A stretch of DNA of 5,955 nt from Bacteroidia bacterium (lineage in GTDB: Bacteria > Bacteroidota > Bacteroidia > NS11-12g > UBA9320). Every line of letters begins with the position of its first letter. Position 1 is the first letter of the stretch. Below the pieces are notes generated by a model. It had not been told where the DNA came from. It did no database searches and saw only the letters and a program-made list of their open reading frames with translations. The stretch lies in the NCBI GenBank assembly GCA_022425465.1, contig JAKMFK010000294.1:1-5955 (forward strand). The letters are read 5' to 3'. Both the position numbers and the translations under genes were made by a program. This document shows, piece by piece, positions 1-5,955 of the stretch.

Positions 1-33
1 ATGACTGTAGATTCAAATTGTCTTAAATTTTAA
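1..33 (+). CDS. Possible C-terminal tail of an upstream gene (partial, uncertain)
   Basis: The first reading frame is open from base 1 and ends with TAA at 31-33, giving a visible tail MTVDSNCLKF. The last A of this stop is the first A of the next gene's ATG (TAATG), an overlap typical of translationally coupled genes. Ten codons are too few to identify a product, and an open frame this short is expected by chance. The ATG at base 1 may be an internal methionine or coincidence. It could equally be non-coding leader sequence of the following lipoprotein gene. Confidence 0.2.
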   Translation: MTVDSNCLKF

Positions 34-431
34 TGATGACAAAAAAACGTTTATTTATATTCTGTATTTTATTTATTCTTGTTGTTTCCTGTGTTCCATC
101 AAAAAGTCTCTCAAAAAACAAAGAGCCAAAAACGATTGACGAGACATTAGTTAATGTTTCATTACTAGATCGTTTGAGAATGTATTCTGGAATAGTTACT
201 CGTGGTCAGGGTCAAAATGCACAGGTTTTTATTCGTGGAATAGCTGGGGTTAATACACCTAAGGAAGTCTTGTTTATTGTTAATGGAACTCAAGTAGGAA
301 ACTATTCAAGGGCACTATTTTCTGTTAATCCTGTTGAAATTACAAATATTCGACTTTTGAAAAAAGCTATTGAAATTGCCCCTTATGGTTTTGCAGGATC
401 GGGAGGTGTTGTTTTAATTACAACAAAATAG
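33..431 (+). CDS. Stand-alone TonB-dependent receptor plug-domain lipoprotein
   Basis: This 132-residue protein has a lipoprotein signal peptide: basic MMTKKR, a hydrophobic stretch at about 7-18, and the lipobox VVSC with Cys20 as the lipidation site. The residues after Cys20 (VPSKSLSK) lack the acidic cluster linked to surface export of Bacteroidota lipoproteins, so a periplasm-facing outer-membrane anchor is the simplest guess. A short linker (21-40) leads to a TonB-plug-like fold: LLDRLRMYSGIVTRG (44-58), VFIRGIAG (65-72), VLFIVNGTQVG (79-89, matching the usual YVVDG strand), NPVEITNIRLLKKA (99-112, matching NPxDIExIxVLKDA), YGFAGSGGVVLITTK (118-132). The protein stops at the ITTK boundary where the beta-barrel begins in a SusC-type receptor, so it cannot form a pore. 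ATG at 33 or 36 could start translation (ATGATG); no Shine-Dalgarno site is visible. It may modulate or contact a receptor or TonB, or be a receptor remnant. The plug assignment is strong; the function is unknown. Confidence 0.85.
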   Translation: MMTKKRLFIFCILFILVVSCVPSKSLSKNKEPKTIDETLVNVSLLDRLRMYSGIVTRGQGQNAQVFIRGIAGVNTPKEVLFIVNGTQVGNYSRALFSVNPVEITNIRLLKKAIEIAPYGFAGSGGVVLITTK

Positions 432-440
432 TCGAGAGTT
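432..440. other. Nine-base convergent gene junction without a clear terminator
   Basis: The + strand plug lipoprotein stops with TAG at 429-431 and the - strand VCBS gene stops with TAA at 441-443, leaving nine bases between the stops. No GC-rich hairpin followed by a T-tract is visible on either strand. Only weak AT-rich inverted repeats lie nearby (TGTTGT 407-412 with ACAACA 420-425; ACAAAAT 423-429 with ATTTTGT 454-460). Transcripts from both sides probably run into the opposite gene unless another mechanism stops them. Confidence 0.6.
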
Positions 441-3400
441 TTAATTGGCAGAAATTTTGTAGGCATTACCATTGTTTACGATAATCACATAATCGCTATT
501 TGGAAGCTGCTCAATACTTTTACCTACAGTTCCTATGGGTAAAGGGAAAGATTCAAAACTTTCATAGGTATTTGTATTGGGGTCATATGCTTTGAGTATT
601 CCACCAGAATTGGCTAGACTACTTCCGAGCTCAACCACCCAGGATTTTGAATTGCCAACAAATGCGATATCCCCATTTGATTTGTTGATACTAAAGCTTT
701 CAATAGAACTCTGTTGAGCAATTGGGGGGAGGGGTTGGTTGTCAAAACGATCGCCGTTTTGATTTAAAAAAATCATGGAACGCAATTCGTTTAGTTGTTT
801 GGTCTGAAGTATCTCCTCTTCATTTTTACCAAGTAAGGATTTAATTGATGACACTTTTGCAAAATCTTTGTATTGGGTAAAGCGTTTTTTTACGAAAGGT
901 AATTGAGCTGCCAATTTATCTTTAGTTGCAAAAGGAATATTAAGATTTCCATAAGGGTAGATAATGACAGGATCAGCTTGTTGGTTTTGATCAAAATCGT
1001 CTAAATACAATTTTACTGGACGCTCTATAGTTGGATGCCATTTTGAATTAATTCCTGAATTTCCTGCAATTATATCAGGATAGCCATCTTGATTAAAATC
1101 AAAAATTTCTACTGTATTCCAAAGCCCATAAGTATTGGAAAGCCCATATTCAAGAGTTTTATTTTCAAAAGACTTACCATCATTATTTATTAAGACCGTA
1201 ACTGGCATCCAGTCTCCCACAAGTACTAAATCTAAAAAATCATCTTTATTCAAATCAACCCATTTGGCATCGCTAATCATACCCCACTGCTTACGGTTTA
1301 AAATCTTCATGGCAATACCATTTTCATTTTGAACTATAAAACTGTTTGGAGTAAGCCCATAAGCTCCTGTAATATTTCTGCTTCCAATAAAATAGTCAGG
1401 ATATCCATCATTGTCAAAATCAGCAATTTCTATACACCCAGTATTGGTTTGAGGTAATTGAATCGGAGCTCTTTTAAAGATACCCTTTCCATCGTTTACA
1501 TAAATTCTATCTTCAAGACTTGGATTTGGTGATACTTCTTGATTACCACCACTTCCTACATACAGGTCCAAATCACCATCTCGATCAATATCAAAAGAAG
1601 ATACAGCCACATCTTCAAATCCCCTATCGCGATCAAAATCAGGAATAAATTTATTTTTAAAGGTTCCATTTGGAGTACCAAAGAGCACTTGAGCGGGTTG
1701 CTCTTTAGCTCCACCAATAAAAAAATCTTTTATGCCATCTTTATTAAAATCGGCATAAATACTTGCTGGTCCTTCTTGGGATAATCGCTCAGGAATGAGG
1801 AGTTCTTTATCCTCATCGTAATAAGTGTTTTCAATGTGTCTAAAAGGAAATTCTTTAATAGTAAATTTTGATTTTTTATTGATTGGAATTATTGAACTAT
1901 CATCACTAGAAGGGCTTAATTTCAAAATGTTATCCTTTGGAAATCTTACAATTGTTTTTTTATTGTGGGGCCAAACAACATGAATTGAATCAATTTTTGA
2001 TCGAAAAGGAACGGTTAAAAGGAGTTTGTGAGAAGAACTTGATTGGAAACCTCTTATTGTTTGGTATGTTCTCAAATATTGATTTCCTTCTGAAAAGTAA
2101 AGCACTTTGGTCCCTAACAATTGAGGATAATCCTTTGAATTATTTAAAATTAATTGAATTGAGTTATTTGCTTGAGCTTGATTTTCTAAAATTTGTGCAG
2201 GGGCATTGATATTATTAAAAATGAGATCGAGGTCTCCGTCATTATCAAGATCACTGTATGCTGCACCCGTAGTATAACCCGCTATTCCAATAGGAGAGTT
2301 CTCGACAGATTCAAAATTTAAAGCACCTTTATTTTTAATGAGTAGATTTGGAATTTTCAGTGTAGGCATCTCTTCTATTACTTTTCTACGCATCTCTTCT
2401 TTTTTGGATTTTTCAAACTCACCAAAATTGGTGTTACTGAGGTAGTTAATATAATCCAAGTCATTAGGTCTTTTGACTATTCCATTAGGTATAAAAATAT
2501 CATTCCAGCCATCATTGTCGAAATCAGCTAAAAGGACACCCCAACTCCAATCAGATGCAAAAGTCTCAGTCATTAAAGCCAGATCAGAAAAAGTGTTATT
2601 TCCTTTGTTGATATGCATATGATTTCTCGCATATTGAGTTTTAAAACCATATTTTTCTTTAATTCGAGCAATTTTATCAGAATCTTCACCTCCTGATTTT
2701 AATAAAATCTTTGGGTCAAAAGGAAGCATATCTGTTGTAAAGATATCTGAGAAACCATCGTTATTTAAATCTGCAATATCAACCCCCATAGTAAAACGCG
2801 ATGTATGATTAACAGCAGTTTCTATACTTTCGGTAAAGCTTTTATCTTGATTATTTAGATACAAATAATCATTTTCATGGAAATCATTTCCTATGTAGAG
2901 GTCAGGCCATCCATCTTCATTAAAGTCAGAAACTCCAATTGCAAGCCCATAACCCAATGGGCTACTATAGATTTTAGAATATTGAGTTACATCAATGAAA
3001 CTACCCGTCTCGTTAATCTTATTTTCGTAAAAACGATCACCCGCTAAAGAATCTAAGTCAATTCTATTTCTTGCGTTTCCATAACTCCTAACCGAATGAA
3101 TATTATGGTTCAACAAATAAAAGTCTAAATCTCCGTCTTTATCATAATCAAGAAATGCTGCCTGAGTTGAGAATCCTGAAAAAGCCACGCCCATTTTTTT
3201 TGCAGATTCGGTAAATGTCAAATCTCCATTATTGATATAAAGTTGGTTATGGCCTTTCAATAAGTTAAAAGCACCTACTTTACAGACGTAGATATCTAAA
3301 TAACCATCATTATTGACGTCTTGCATACTAACTCCTGTTGACCAAGAACGAGATTGGTCAATTCCAGCCTCCTTTGAAACATCTTTAAATTTTAGATTTC

Positions 3401-3692
3401 CCTGGTTGAGGTATAGCTTATCGGGAAGTTGGTTTGCCGTAAAATACAAATCTTCTAAGCCATCGTTATTTATATCTCCCACGCTAACACCACCTCCATT
3501 GTAGTAATACAAATATTCAATAATATTTAGGTCCGATCGATCTTCTAATTTGTTTTCGAAAGTTATCCCTGTTTGTTCTGGTGATAAAACAGCCATTGTA
3601 AAATGAACATTTTCATTTGATACATTAGCTGTATTTTGACAACTGATGAAAACAATCATCAGCAAGCCTATAAATAGGTTATTTAACCTCAT
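441..3692 (-). CDS. VCBS/FG-GAP repeat lipoprotein with ASPIC/UnbV domain (CRTAC1-like)
   Basis: This complete 1083-residue protein is likely an outer-membrane lipoprotein: MRLNN, a hydrophobic core, and Cys18 in the lipobox FISC, with no acidic surface-export signal after it. An N-terminal array of FG-GAP/VCBS repeats carries DxDxDGxxD calcium loops at about 73, 125, 182, 256, 308, 390 and 481. An ASPIC/UnbV domain follows (about 508-592; key pieces IRGFQSSSSHK and VVWP). A second array has loops at about 648, 701, 758, 813 and 865, then a DDFDQN loop (898-903). Family signatures include DWSWG (381), LSQEGP (637), GAYG (776), WNT (858) and GNSGINS (877). A lysine-rich, probably helical module (about 919-975) precedes a diverged C-terminus. 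The loop at 813 reads DLNKDDFLD, with Asp replacing the usual Gly. The repeats suggest calcium-stabilised beta-propellers for extracellular or periplasmic binding; no catalytic site is evident. The ATG overlaps the upstream stop as ATGA, and lipobox placement supports this start. The ligand is unknown; carbohydrate or protein binding beside a Sus-type system is inference. Confidence 0.92.
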   Translation of the reverse strand: MRLNNLFIGLLMIVFISCQNTANVSNENVHFTMAVLSPEQTGITFENKLEDRSDLNIIEYLYYYNGGGVSVGDINNDGLEDLYFTANQLPDKLYLNQGNLKFKDVSKEAGIDQSRSWSTGVSMQDVNNDGYLDIYVCKVGAFNLLKGHNQLYINNGDLTFTESAKKMGVAFSGFSTQAAFLDYDKDGDLDFYLLNHNIHSVRSYGNARNRIDLDSLAGDRFYENKINETGSFIDVTQYSKIYSSPLGYGLAIGVSDFNEDGWPDLYIGNDFHENDYLYLNNQDKSFTESIETAVNHTSRFTMGVDIADLNNDGFSDIFTTDMLPFDPKILLKSGGEDSDKIARIKEKYGFKTQYARNHMHINKGNNTFSDLALMTETFASDWSWGVLLADFDNDGWNDIFIPNGIVKRPNDLDYINYLSNTNFGEFEKSKKEEMRRKVIEEMPTLKIPNLLIKNKGALNFESVENSPIGIAGYTTGAAYSDLDNDGDLDLIFNNINAPAQILENQAQANNSIQLILNNSKDYPQLLGTKVLYFSEGNQYLRTYQTIRGFQSSSSHKLLLTVPFRSKIDSIHVVWPHNKKTIVRFPKDNILKLSPSSDDSSIIPINKKSKFTIKEFPFRHIENTYYDEDKELLIPERLSQEGPASIYADFNKDGIKDFFIGGAKEQPAQVLFGTPNGTFKNKFIPDFDRDRGFEDVAVSSFDIDRDGDLDLYVGSGGNQEVSPNPSLEDRIYVNDGKGIFKRAPIQLPQTNTGCIEIADFDNDGYPDYFIGSRNITGAYGLTPNSFIVQNENGIAMKILNRKQWGMISDAKWVDLNKDDFLDLVLVGDWMPVTVLINNDGKSFENKTLEYGLSNTYGLWNTVEIFDFNQDGYPDIIAGNSGINSKWHPTIERPVKLYLDDFDQNQQADPVIIYPYGNLNIPFATKDKLAAQLPFVKKRFTQYKDFAKVSSIKSLLGKNEEEILQTKQLNELRSMIFLNQNGDRFDNQPLPPIAQQSSIESFSINKSNGDIAFVGNSKSWVVELGSSLANSGGILKAYDPNTNTYESFESFPLPIGTVGKSIEQLPNSDYVIIVNNGNAYKISAN
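768..938 (-). other. Conserved lysine-rich, probably helical module in the 1083-residue protein
   Basis: This segment encodes about residues 919-975. It has no DxDxDG loop and is rich in Lys, Gln and Leu, with blocks IPFATKDKLAAQLPFVKK, RFTQYKDFAKVSSI and QLNELRSMIF. The upstream paralogue has the same blocks in the same order at the same place (MPYALRHTLIDQI, LKKKFPDYQSF, ANELKSTLF). Helical character is inferred from composition. Its function is not known to me. Confidence 0.6.
1917..2171 (-). other. ASPIC/UnbV domain of the 1083-residue protein
   Basis: This segment encodes about residues 508-592. It follows the family pattern: a strand SIQLILNN, a gap then LLGTKVLYF, the conserved IRGFQSSSSHK turn, and IDSIHVVWPHNKK followed by a hydrophobic strand ending in NILKL. 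In family terms this is the small beta domain found between or after FG-GAP repeats in CRTAC1-like proteins. The usual AIGA is replaced by LLGT, a mild divergence from the upstream paralogue, which keeps FAIGSQVKV. Confidence 0.75.
3689..3692 (-). promoter_or_regulatory. ATGA stop-start overlap coupling the two VCBS genes
   Basis: On the - strand the upstream gene ends in CGA TGA (stop at 3691-3689), and the downstream gene starts with ATG at 3692-3690, sharing the bases of ATGA. This four-base overlap is the classic arrangement for termination-reinitiation coupling. No Shine-Dalgarno-like purine run is visible just upstream, so the downstream protein probably depends on translation of the upstream one. 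There is no room for a separate promoter between the coding regions. Confidence 0.85.
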
Positions 3693-5955
3693 CGAGTTAC
3701 ATTTAAAACGGCTGTGCTGTCATTTGAGCGAAAAACAAAAACCTGATTATCGATTCGTTTAATGTCCCGAATCTCTCCTTTAATATTAAAATCATTTGAC
3801 CTAGAGCTTATTTTAAAAACTCCTTTTACATTGTCTAAATAAAGACCATGGCTTGCATCATAGATGCCAACCTCGGGTTTAGCTCTATAAAGGTTTCCTC
3901 CTAAAACTAAGTCTAAATCACCATCTGCATCAAAATCGCCATCTTCAATCGCATAAACAGGGGCAAGCTGTGCTTCTTGAGGAAGTGGGGTTGCGGTAAA
4001 ATTAAATCCACCTTCATTTATAAATAATGTTGATTTTAACTCATTCGCCTCTAAAATCTGTACACCCTTCATTTCTTCTTTATTAAAAATCTGGTTAATG
4101 TCAGCATTTTTAAATGACTGATAATCTGGAAATTTTTTCTTAAGACTTTTGATTTGATCTATCAGTGTATGTCTCAATGCATAGGGCATATCCCTGGAAT
4201 CTTTATTTGAAAATGTAAGGATTCCTTCCACGCTTCCGTTTCGGTCAAAATCATTGAGGTAAAGTTTAATCGGATATTTCTCTGATGCTTTGAATCTAGA
4301 GTTGATGCCGTGGTTTCCTCCAACAAGATCTAAATCGCCATCTTGATCGACATCAAGTGCGTGTAGTGTATTCCACCAACCTTTAAAAGAAGAAAGTGAA
4401 TTTTTTTTGTTGTGATTGAACTTACCCTTCACATTTTCTAAAACTTCCAATCCCATAAATTCGCCAGCGATGATCAGGTCTTGATCACCATCTTGATCCC
4501 AATCGTTAAAAACAGCATCCGTGAGCATTCCCATTTGAATTAGAAAGGGTGCTTTTTCGTTAGTAACTTCTTTAAAATTACCTTTTCCATTATTTTCTAA
4601 CAGATATCCTGAACCCGCTTGACCGTAGGCTCCAATTTTATTTCGTTCTCCAACAAAGAGGTCTAAATCTCCATCTTGATCAATGTCTGAAGCCTTTACA
4701 ACACCTGTATTAATTCGAATTCCTTCAGCTGGAAACTTTTGTTCAGACATTTCAAAGGTGCCATCACCCTTATTAAAAAACAAACGGTCGTAGAGGAAAT
4801 CAGAGAAAGGGCTAAGTTCAATACTCCCTGATGCTAAGTAAAGGTCAAGATCACCATCATTGTCTGCATCAAAAGCTAAAGATTCTGTATGCTCAGCTCT
4901 TGCTTGTTTATTAAAAATATCTTGATCAAACAATGTGAATGTTCCTTCTGAGTTTTGTACATATAGATTTGTAGCTTCATTTTTTGGTCCAGGCACCACA
5001 AGATCTGCAAGCCCATCACCTGTAAAATCACCTACACTTACAACAGGACCCTCTCCACTACACATATGATAAGTTAGGCGTTCTCTATGAAAATCGACAA
5101 AATTTGCTTCTTTATGAAGGTGTGATAGGGTTTTCTCATTGGCTTTAGTAAATAGAGCAAGTCTTTGTTCTGTTAAACTTGATTCATCTAAATAAGCATT
5201 GATCTCTTCTAAAACAATTGTTTGATTTGCCTCTACATTCTTTAGATAGCTTTCTTTTCCTGATGGCCAAAAAACTTGAACGGAAGCAGAAAGATTGGTG
5301 TCGAGTCCAGCCGTAATTTTTGGATCAACACTTGACTGAAAACCTCTAGCAGGCTGTTGCTCAAAATACAAGGTATCATTCGCAGTGATTACTTTAACTT
5401 GACTGCCAATTGCAAAAGTATTTTTGCCCTCACCTTTCAGCTGTAGTTGGAGGTAATTGGTATTTTCTTTTGGTAAATTATTCTGATAAATAAACGACTC
5501 CATATTCACATTGTTCACTATCAAATCCAAATCACCGTCGTTGTCCAAATCTGCATAGGCAGAGCCATTAGAAAAACTAGGTGTATTTAATCCTAATGAA
5601 GGATCCCTTTTAAATTGAGTTTGCCCTAAATTCAAAAAACCACTGTTTGGAACCATTTCCGAGGGAATAATATCAATCAATTTTTTATAGTTAACCTTAT
5701 TCTTCTGGACTATAGCGTTTACTACTTCTTCACTGGAGATGTATTGCAGGTAATCTTGATCAGTTAAATCTTTGTAAATACCACTGGAAACAAATAAATC
5801 TTTTAAGCCGTCATTATTCATATCAAAAAATAAGGCTCCCCAACTCCAGTCGGTTGCTTCTACTCCAGCTAACCTTCCGATCTCACTAAAGCTTTCATTG
5901 GTATTATTTCTATGGAGCATATTCCGTGTAAACTGGTGGTGGTAAGTATTTTTGA
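3689..5955 (-). CDS. VCBS/FG-GAP repeat protein with ASPIC/UnbV domain, partial (5' end outside window)
   Basis: This is the C-terminal part of a second CRTAC1-like protein. The Met at 5920 is not the true start: the frame stays open to the window edge, adding KNTYHHQFTRN before MLHRNN. That string is the usual conserved interior segment of this family and aligns with KTQYARNHMHINKG (351-364) of the downstream paralogue. By that alignment about 345 N-terminal residues, including any signal peptide, lie to the right. Numbering from Met5920, calcium loops start at about 33, 124, 298, 351, 412, 473, 523, 557 (DFDRNG, degenerate) and 662. The ASPIC/UnbV domain is at about 154-238 (FAIGSQVKV, ARGFQSSVD, VFWPSGK). 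Other signatures are DWSWG (24), SGEGP (288), GAYG (430), WNT (516) and GNHGINS (535). The C-terminus is canonical (VYAIEDGDFDADGDLDLVLGG, then GIYDASHG). A calcium-stabilised propeller-type envelope protein is likely, cotranslated with the lipoprotein downstream. The ligand is unknown. Confidence 0.92.
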   Translation of the reverse strand, partial: KNTYHHQFTRNMLHRNNTNESFSEIGRLAGVEATDWSWGALFFDMNNDGLKDLFVSSGIYKDLTDQDYLQYISSEEVVNAIVQKNKVNYKKLIDIIPSEMVPNSGFLNLGQTQFKRDPSLGLNTPSFSNGSAYADLDNDGDLDLIVNNVNMESFIYQNNLPKENTNYLQLQLKGEGKNTFAIGSQVKVITANDTLYFEQQPARGFQSSVDPKITAGLDTNLSASVQVFWPSGKESYLKNVEANQTIVLEEINAYLDESSLTEQRLALFTKANEKTLSHLHKEANFVDFHRERLTYHMCSGEGPVVSVGDFTGDGLADLVVPGPKNEATNLYVQNSEGTFTLFDQDIFNKQARAEHTESLAFDADNDGDLDLYLASGSIELSPFSDFLYDRLFFNKGDGTFEMSEQKFPAEGIRINTGVVKASDIDQDGDLDLFVGERNKIGAYGQAGSGYLLENNGKGNFKEVTNEKAPFLIQMGMLTDAVFNDWDQDGDQDLIIAGEFMGLEVLENVKGKFNHNKKNSLSSFKGWWNTLHALDVDQDGDLDLVGGNHGINSRFKASEKYPIKLYLNDFDRNGSVEGILTFSNKDSRDMPYALRHTLIDQIKSLKKKFPDYQSFKNADINQIFNKEEMKGVQILEANELKSTLFINEGGFNFTATPLPQEAQLAPVYAIEDGDFDADGDLDLVLGGNLYRAKPEVGIYDASHGLYLDNVKGVFKISSRSNDFNIKGEIRDIKRIDNQVFVFRSNDSTAVLNVTR
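4025..4189 (-). other. Conserved lysine-rich, probably helical module in the partial VCBS protein
   Basis: This segment encodes about residues 578-632 counted from Met5920, starting MPYALRHTLIDQI, then LKKKFPDYQSF and ANELKSTLF. It sits directly after the DFDRNG loop and before the last canonical calcium loop, the same place as its counterpart in the downstream paralogue. Length is nearly the same in both copies, and the most conserved pieces are P-aromatic-A, KKxFxxYxxF and NELxS. Its role is unknown to me. Confidence 0.6.
4317..4354. repeat. Calcium-loop DNA repeat unit (representative copy)
   Basis: This stretch encodes a DVDQDGDLD calcium loop. It closely resembles other loop-encoding stretches at DNA level, for example around 4657-4687, 4474-4502, 4843-4870 and 1562-1590. 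The shared + strand core is TCTAAATC, one variable base, then CCATCTTGATC. The similarity follows from repeated Asp-Gly codons under strong protein constraint, so it is best read as a coding repeat and not as a mobile or regulatory element. Confidence 0.5.
5207..5461 (-). other. ASPIC/UnbV domain of the partial upstream VCBS protein
   Basis: This segment encodes about residues 154-238 counted from Met5920. It contains NYLQLQLKGEG, FAIGSQVKVI, ARGFQSSVDP, VQVFWPSGKE and NQTIVLEE in the order typical of the family. The canonical AIG motif and WPSG turn are both kept, so this copy is closer to the family consensus than the one downstream. Confidence 0.8.

Noticed and set aside
24..31. TAAATTTT resembling the Bacteroidota -7 promoter element TAnnTTTG
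   Set aside because: It lacks the final G, and a start site about 7 bases downstream would fall inside the start codons; no matching -33 TTG is well placed.
1..33. Tail ending in Phe as the C-terminus of an outer-membrane beta-barrel
   Set aside because: Terminal Phe fits, but the alternating hydrophobic residues before it are mostly absent, and ten codons are too few.
407..425. Inverted repeat TGTTGT / ACAACA with a 7-base loop as a terminator
   Set aside because: The stem has only 6 pairs and two G-C pairs, lies inside the plug coding region, and is followed by A's and not a T-tract on the + strand.
423..460. Inverted repeat ACAAAAT / ATTTTGT spanning the convergent junction
   Set aside because: It has seven almost purely A-T pairs around a 24-base loop and no following T-tract; in DNA this AT-rich it is probably chance.
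1135..2209. Open frames on the + strand at 1135-1332, 1539-1784 and 1937-2209
   Set aside because: They lie wholly antisense to the well-supported 1083-residue VCBS gene, and their translations show no recognisable domain or signal.
3313..3504. Open frame on the + strand opposite the N-terminal propeller
   Set aside because: It is antisense to conserved calcium-loop sequence and its Pro/Ser-rich translation is what reversed Asp-Gly repeats produce.

Overview
The window looks like a low-GC member of the Bacteroidota, most likely a marine or environmental flavobacterium-type genome. The grounds are AT-rich coding sequence, no clear Shine-Dalgarno sites, lipoprotein signal peptides, a SusC-style TonB plug domain, and long FG-GAP/VCBS proteins with an ASPIC/UnbV domain. 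No RNA gene, CRISPR array, insertion sequence or integrase is visible. Coding density is almost complete, and no gap exceeds about 10 bases.

Layout: (1) Bases 1-33 may hold the last codons of a gene entering from the left on the + strand. (2) Bases 33-431 (+) encode a small lipoprotein that is essentially a TonB-receptor plug domain with no beta-barrel. (3) A 9-bp gap separates it from two large convergent genes on the - strand. (4) Bases 3689-5955 (-) are the C-terminal two thirds of a large VCBS/FG-GAP + ASPIC/UnbV protein whose start lies beyond the right edge. (5) Bases 441-3692 (-) are a complete 1083-residue lipoprotein paralogue. Its ATG overlaps the TGA of the upstream gene (ATGA), so the two are almost certainly co-transcribed and translationally coupled.

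The two large proteins share one architecture: an N-terminal beta-propeller-like array of calcium-loop repeats, an ASPIC/UnbV beta domain, a second repeat array, and a conserved lysine-rich, probably helical module near the C-terminus. They look like a diverged tandem duplication. The downstream copy has lost the calcium loop at its C-terminal end and has one mutated loop. In Bacteroidota, genes of this type commonly occur in tandem and often near SusC/SusD-type outer-membrane uptake genes. A glycan- or protein-binding role at the cell envelope is therefore plausible, but nothing inside the window proves a substrate. I see no clear evidence for a wholly new system. The most unusual items are the stand-alone plug lipoprotein and the conserved unnamed module shared by the two paralogues.
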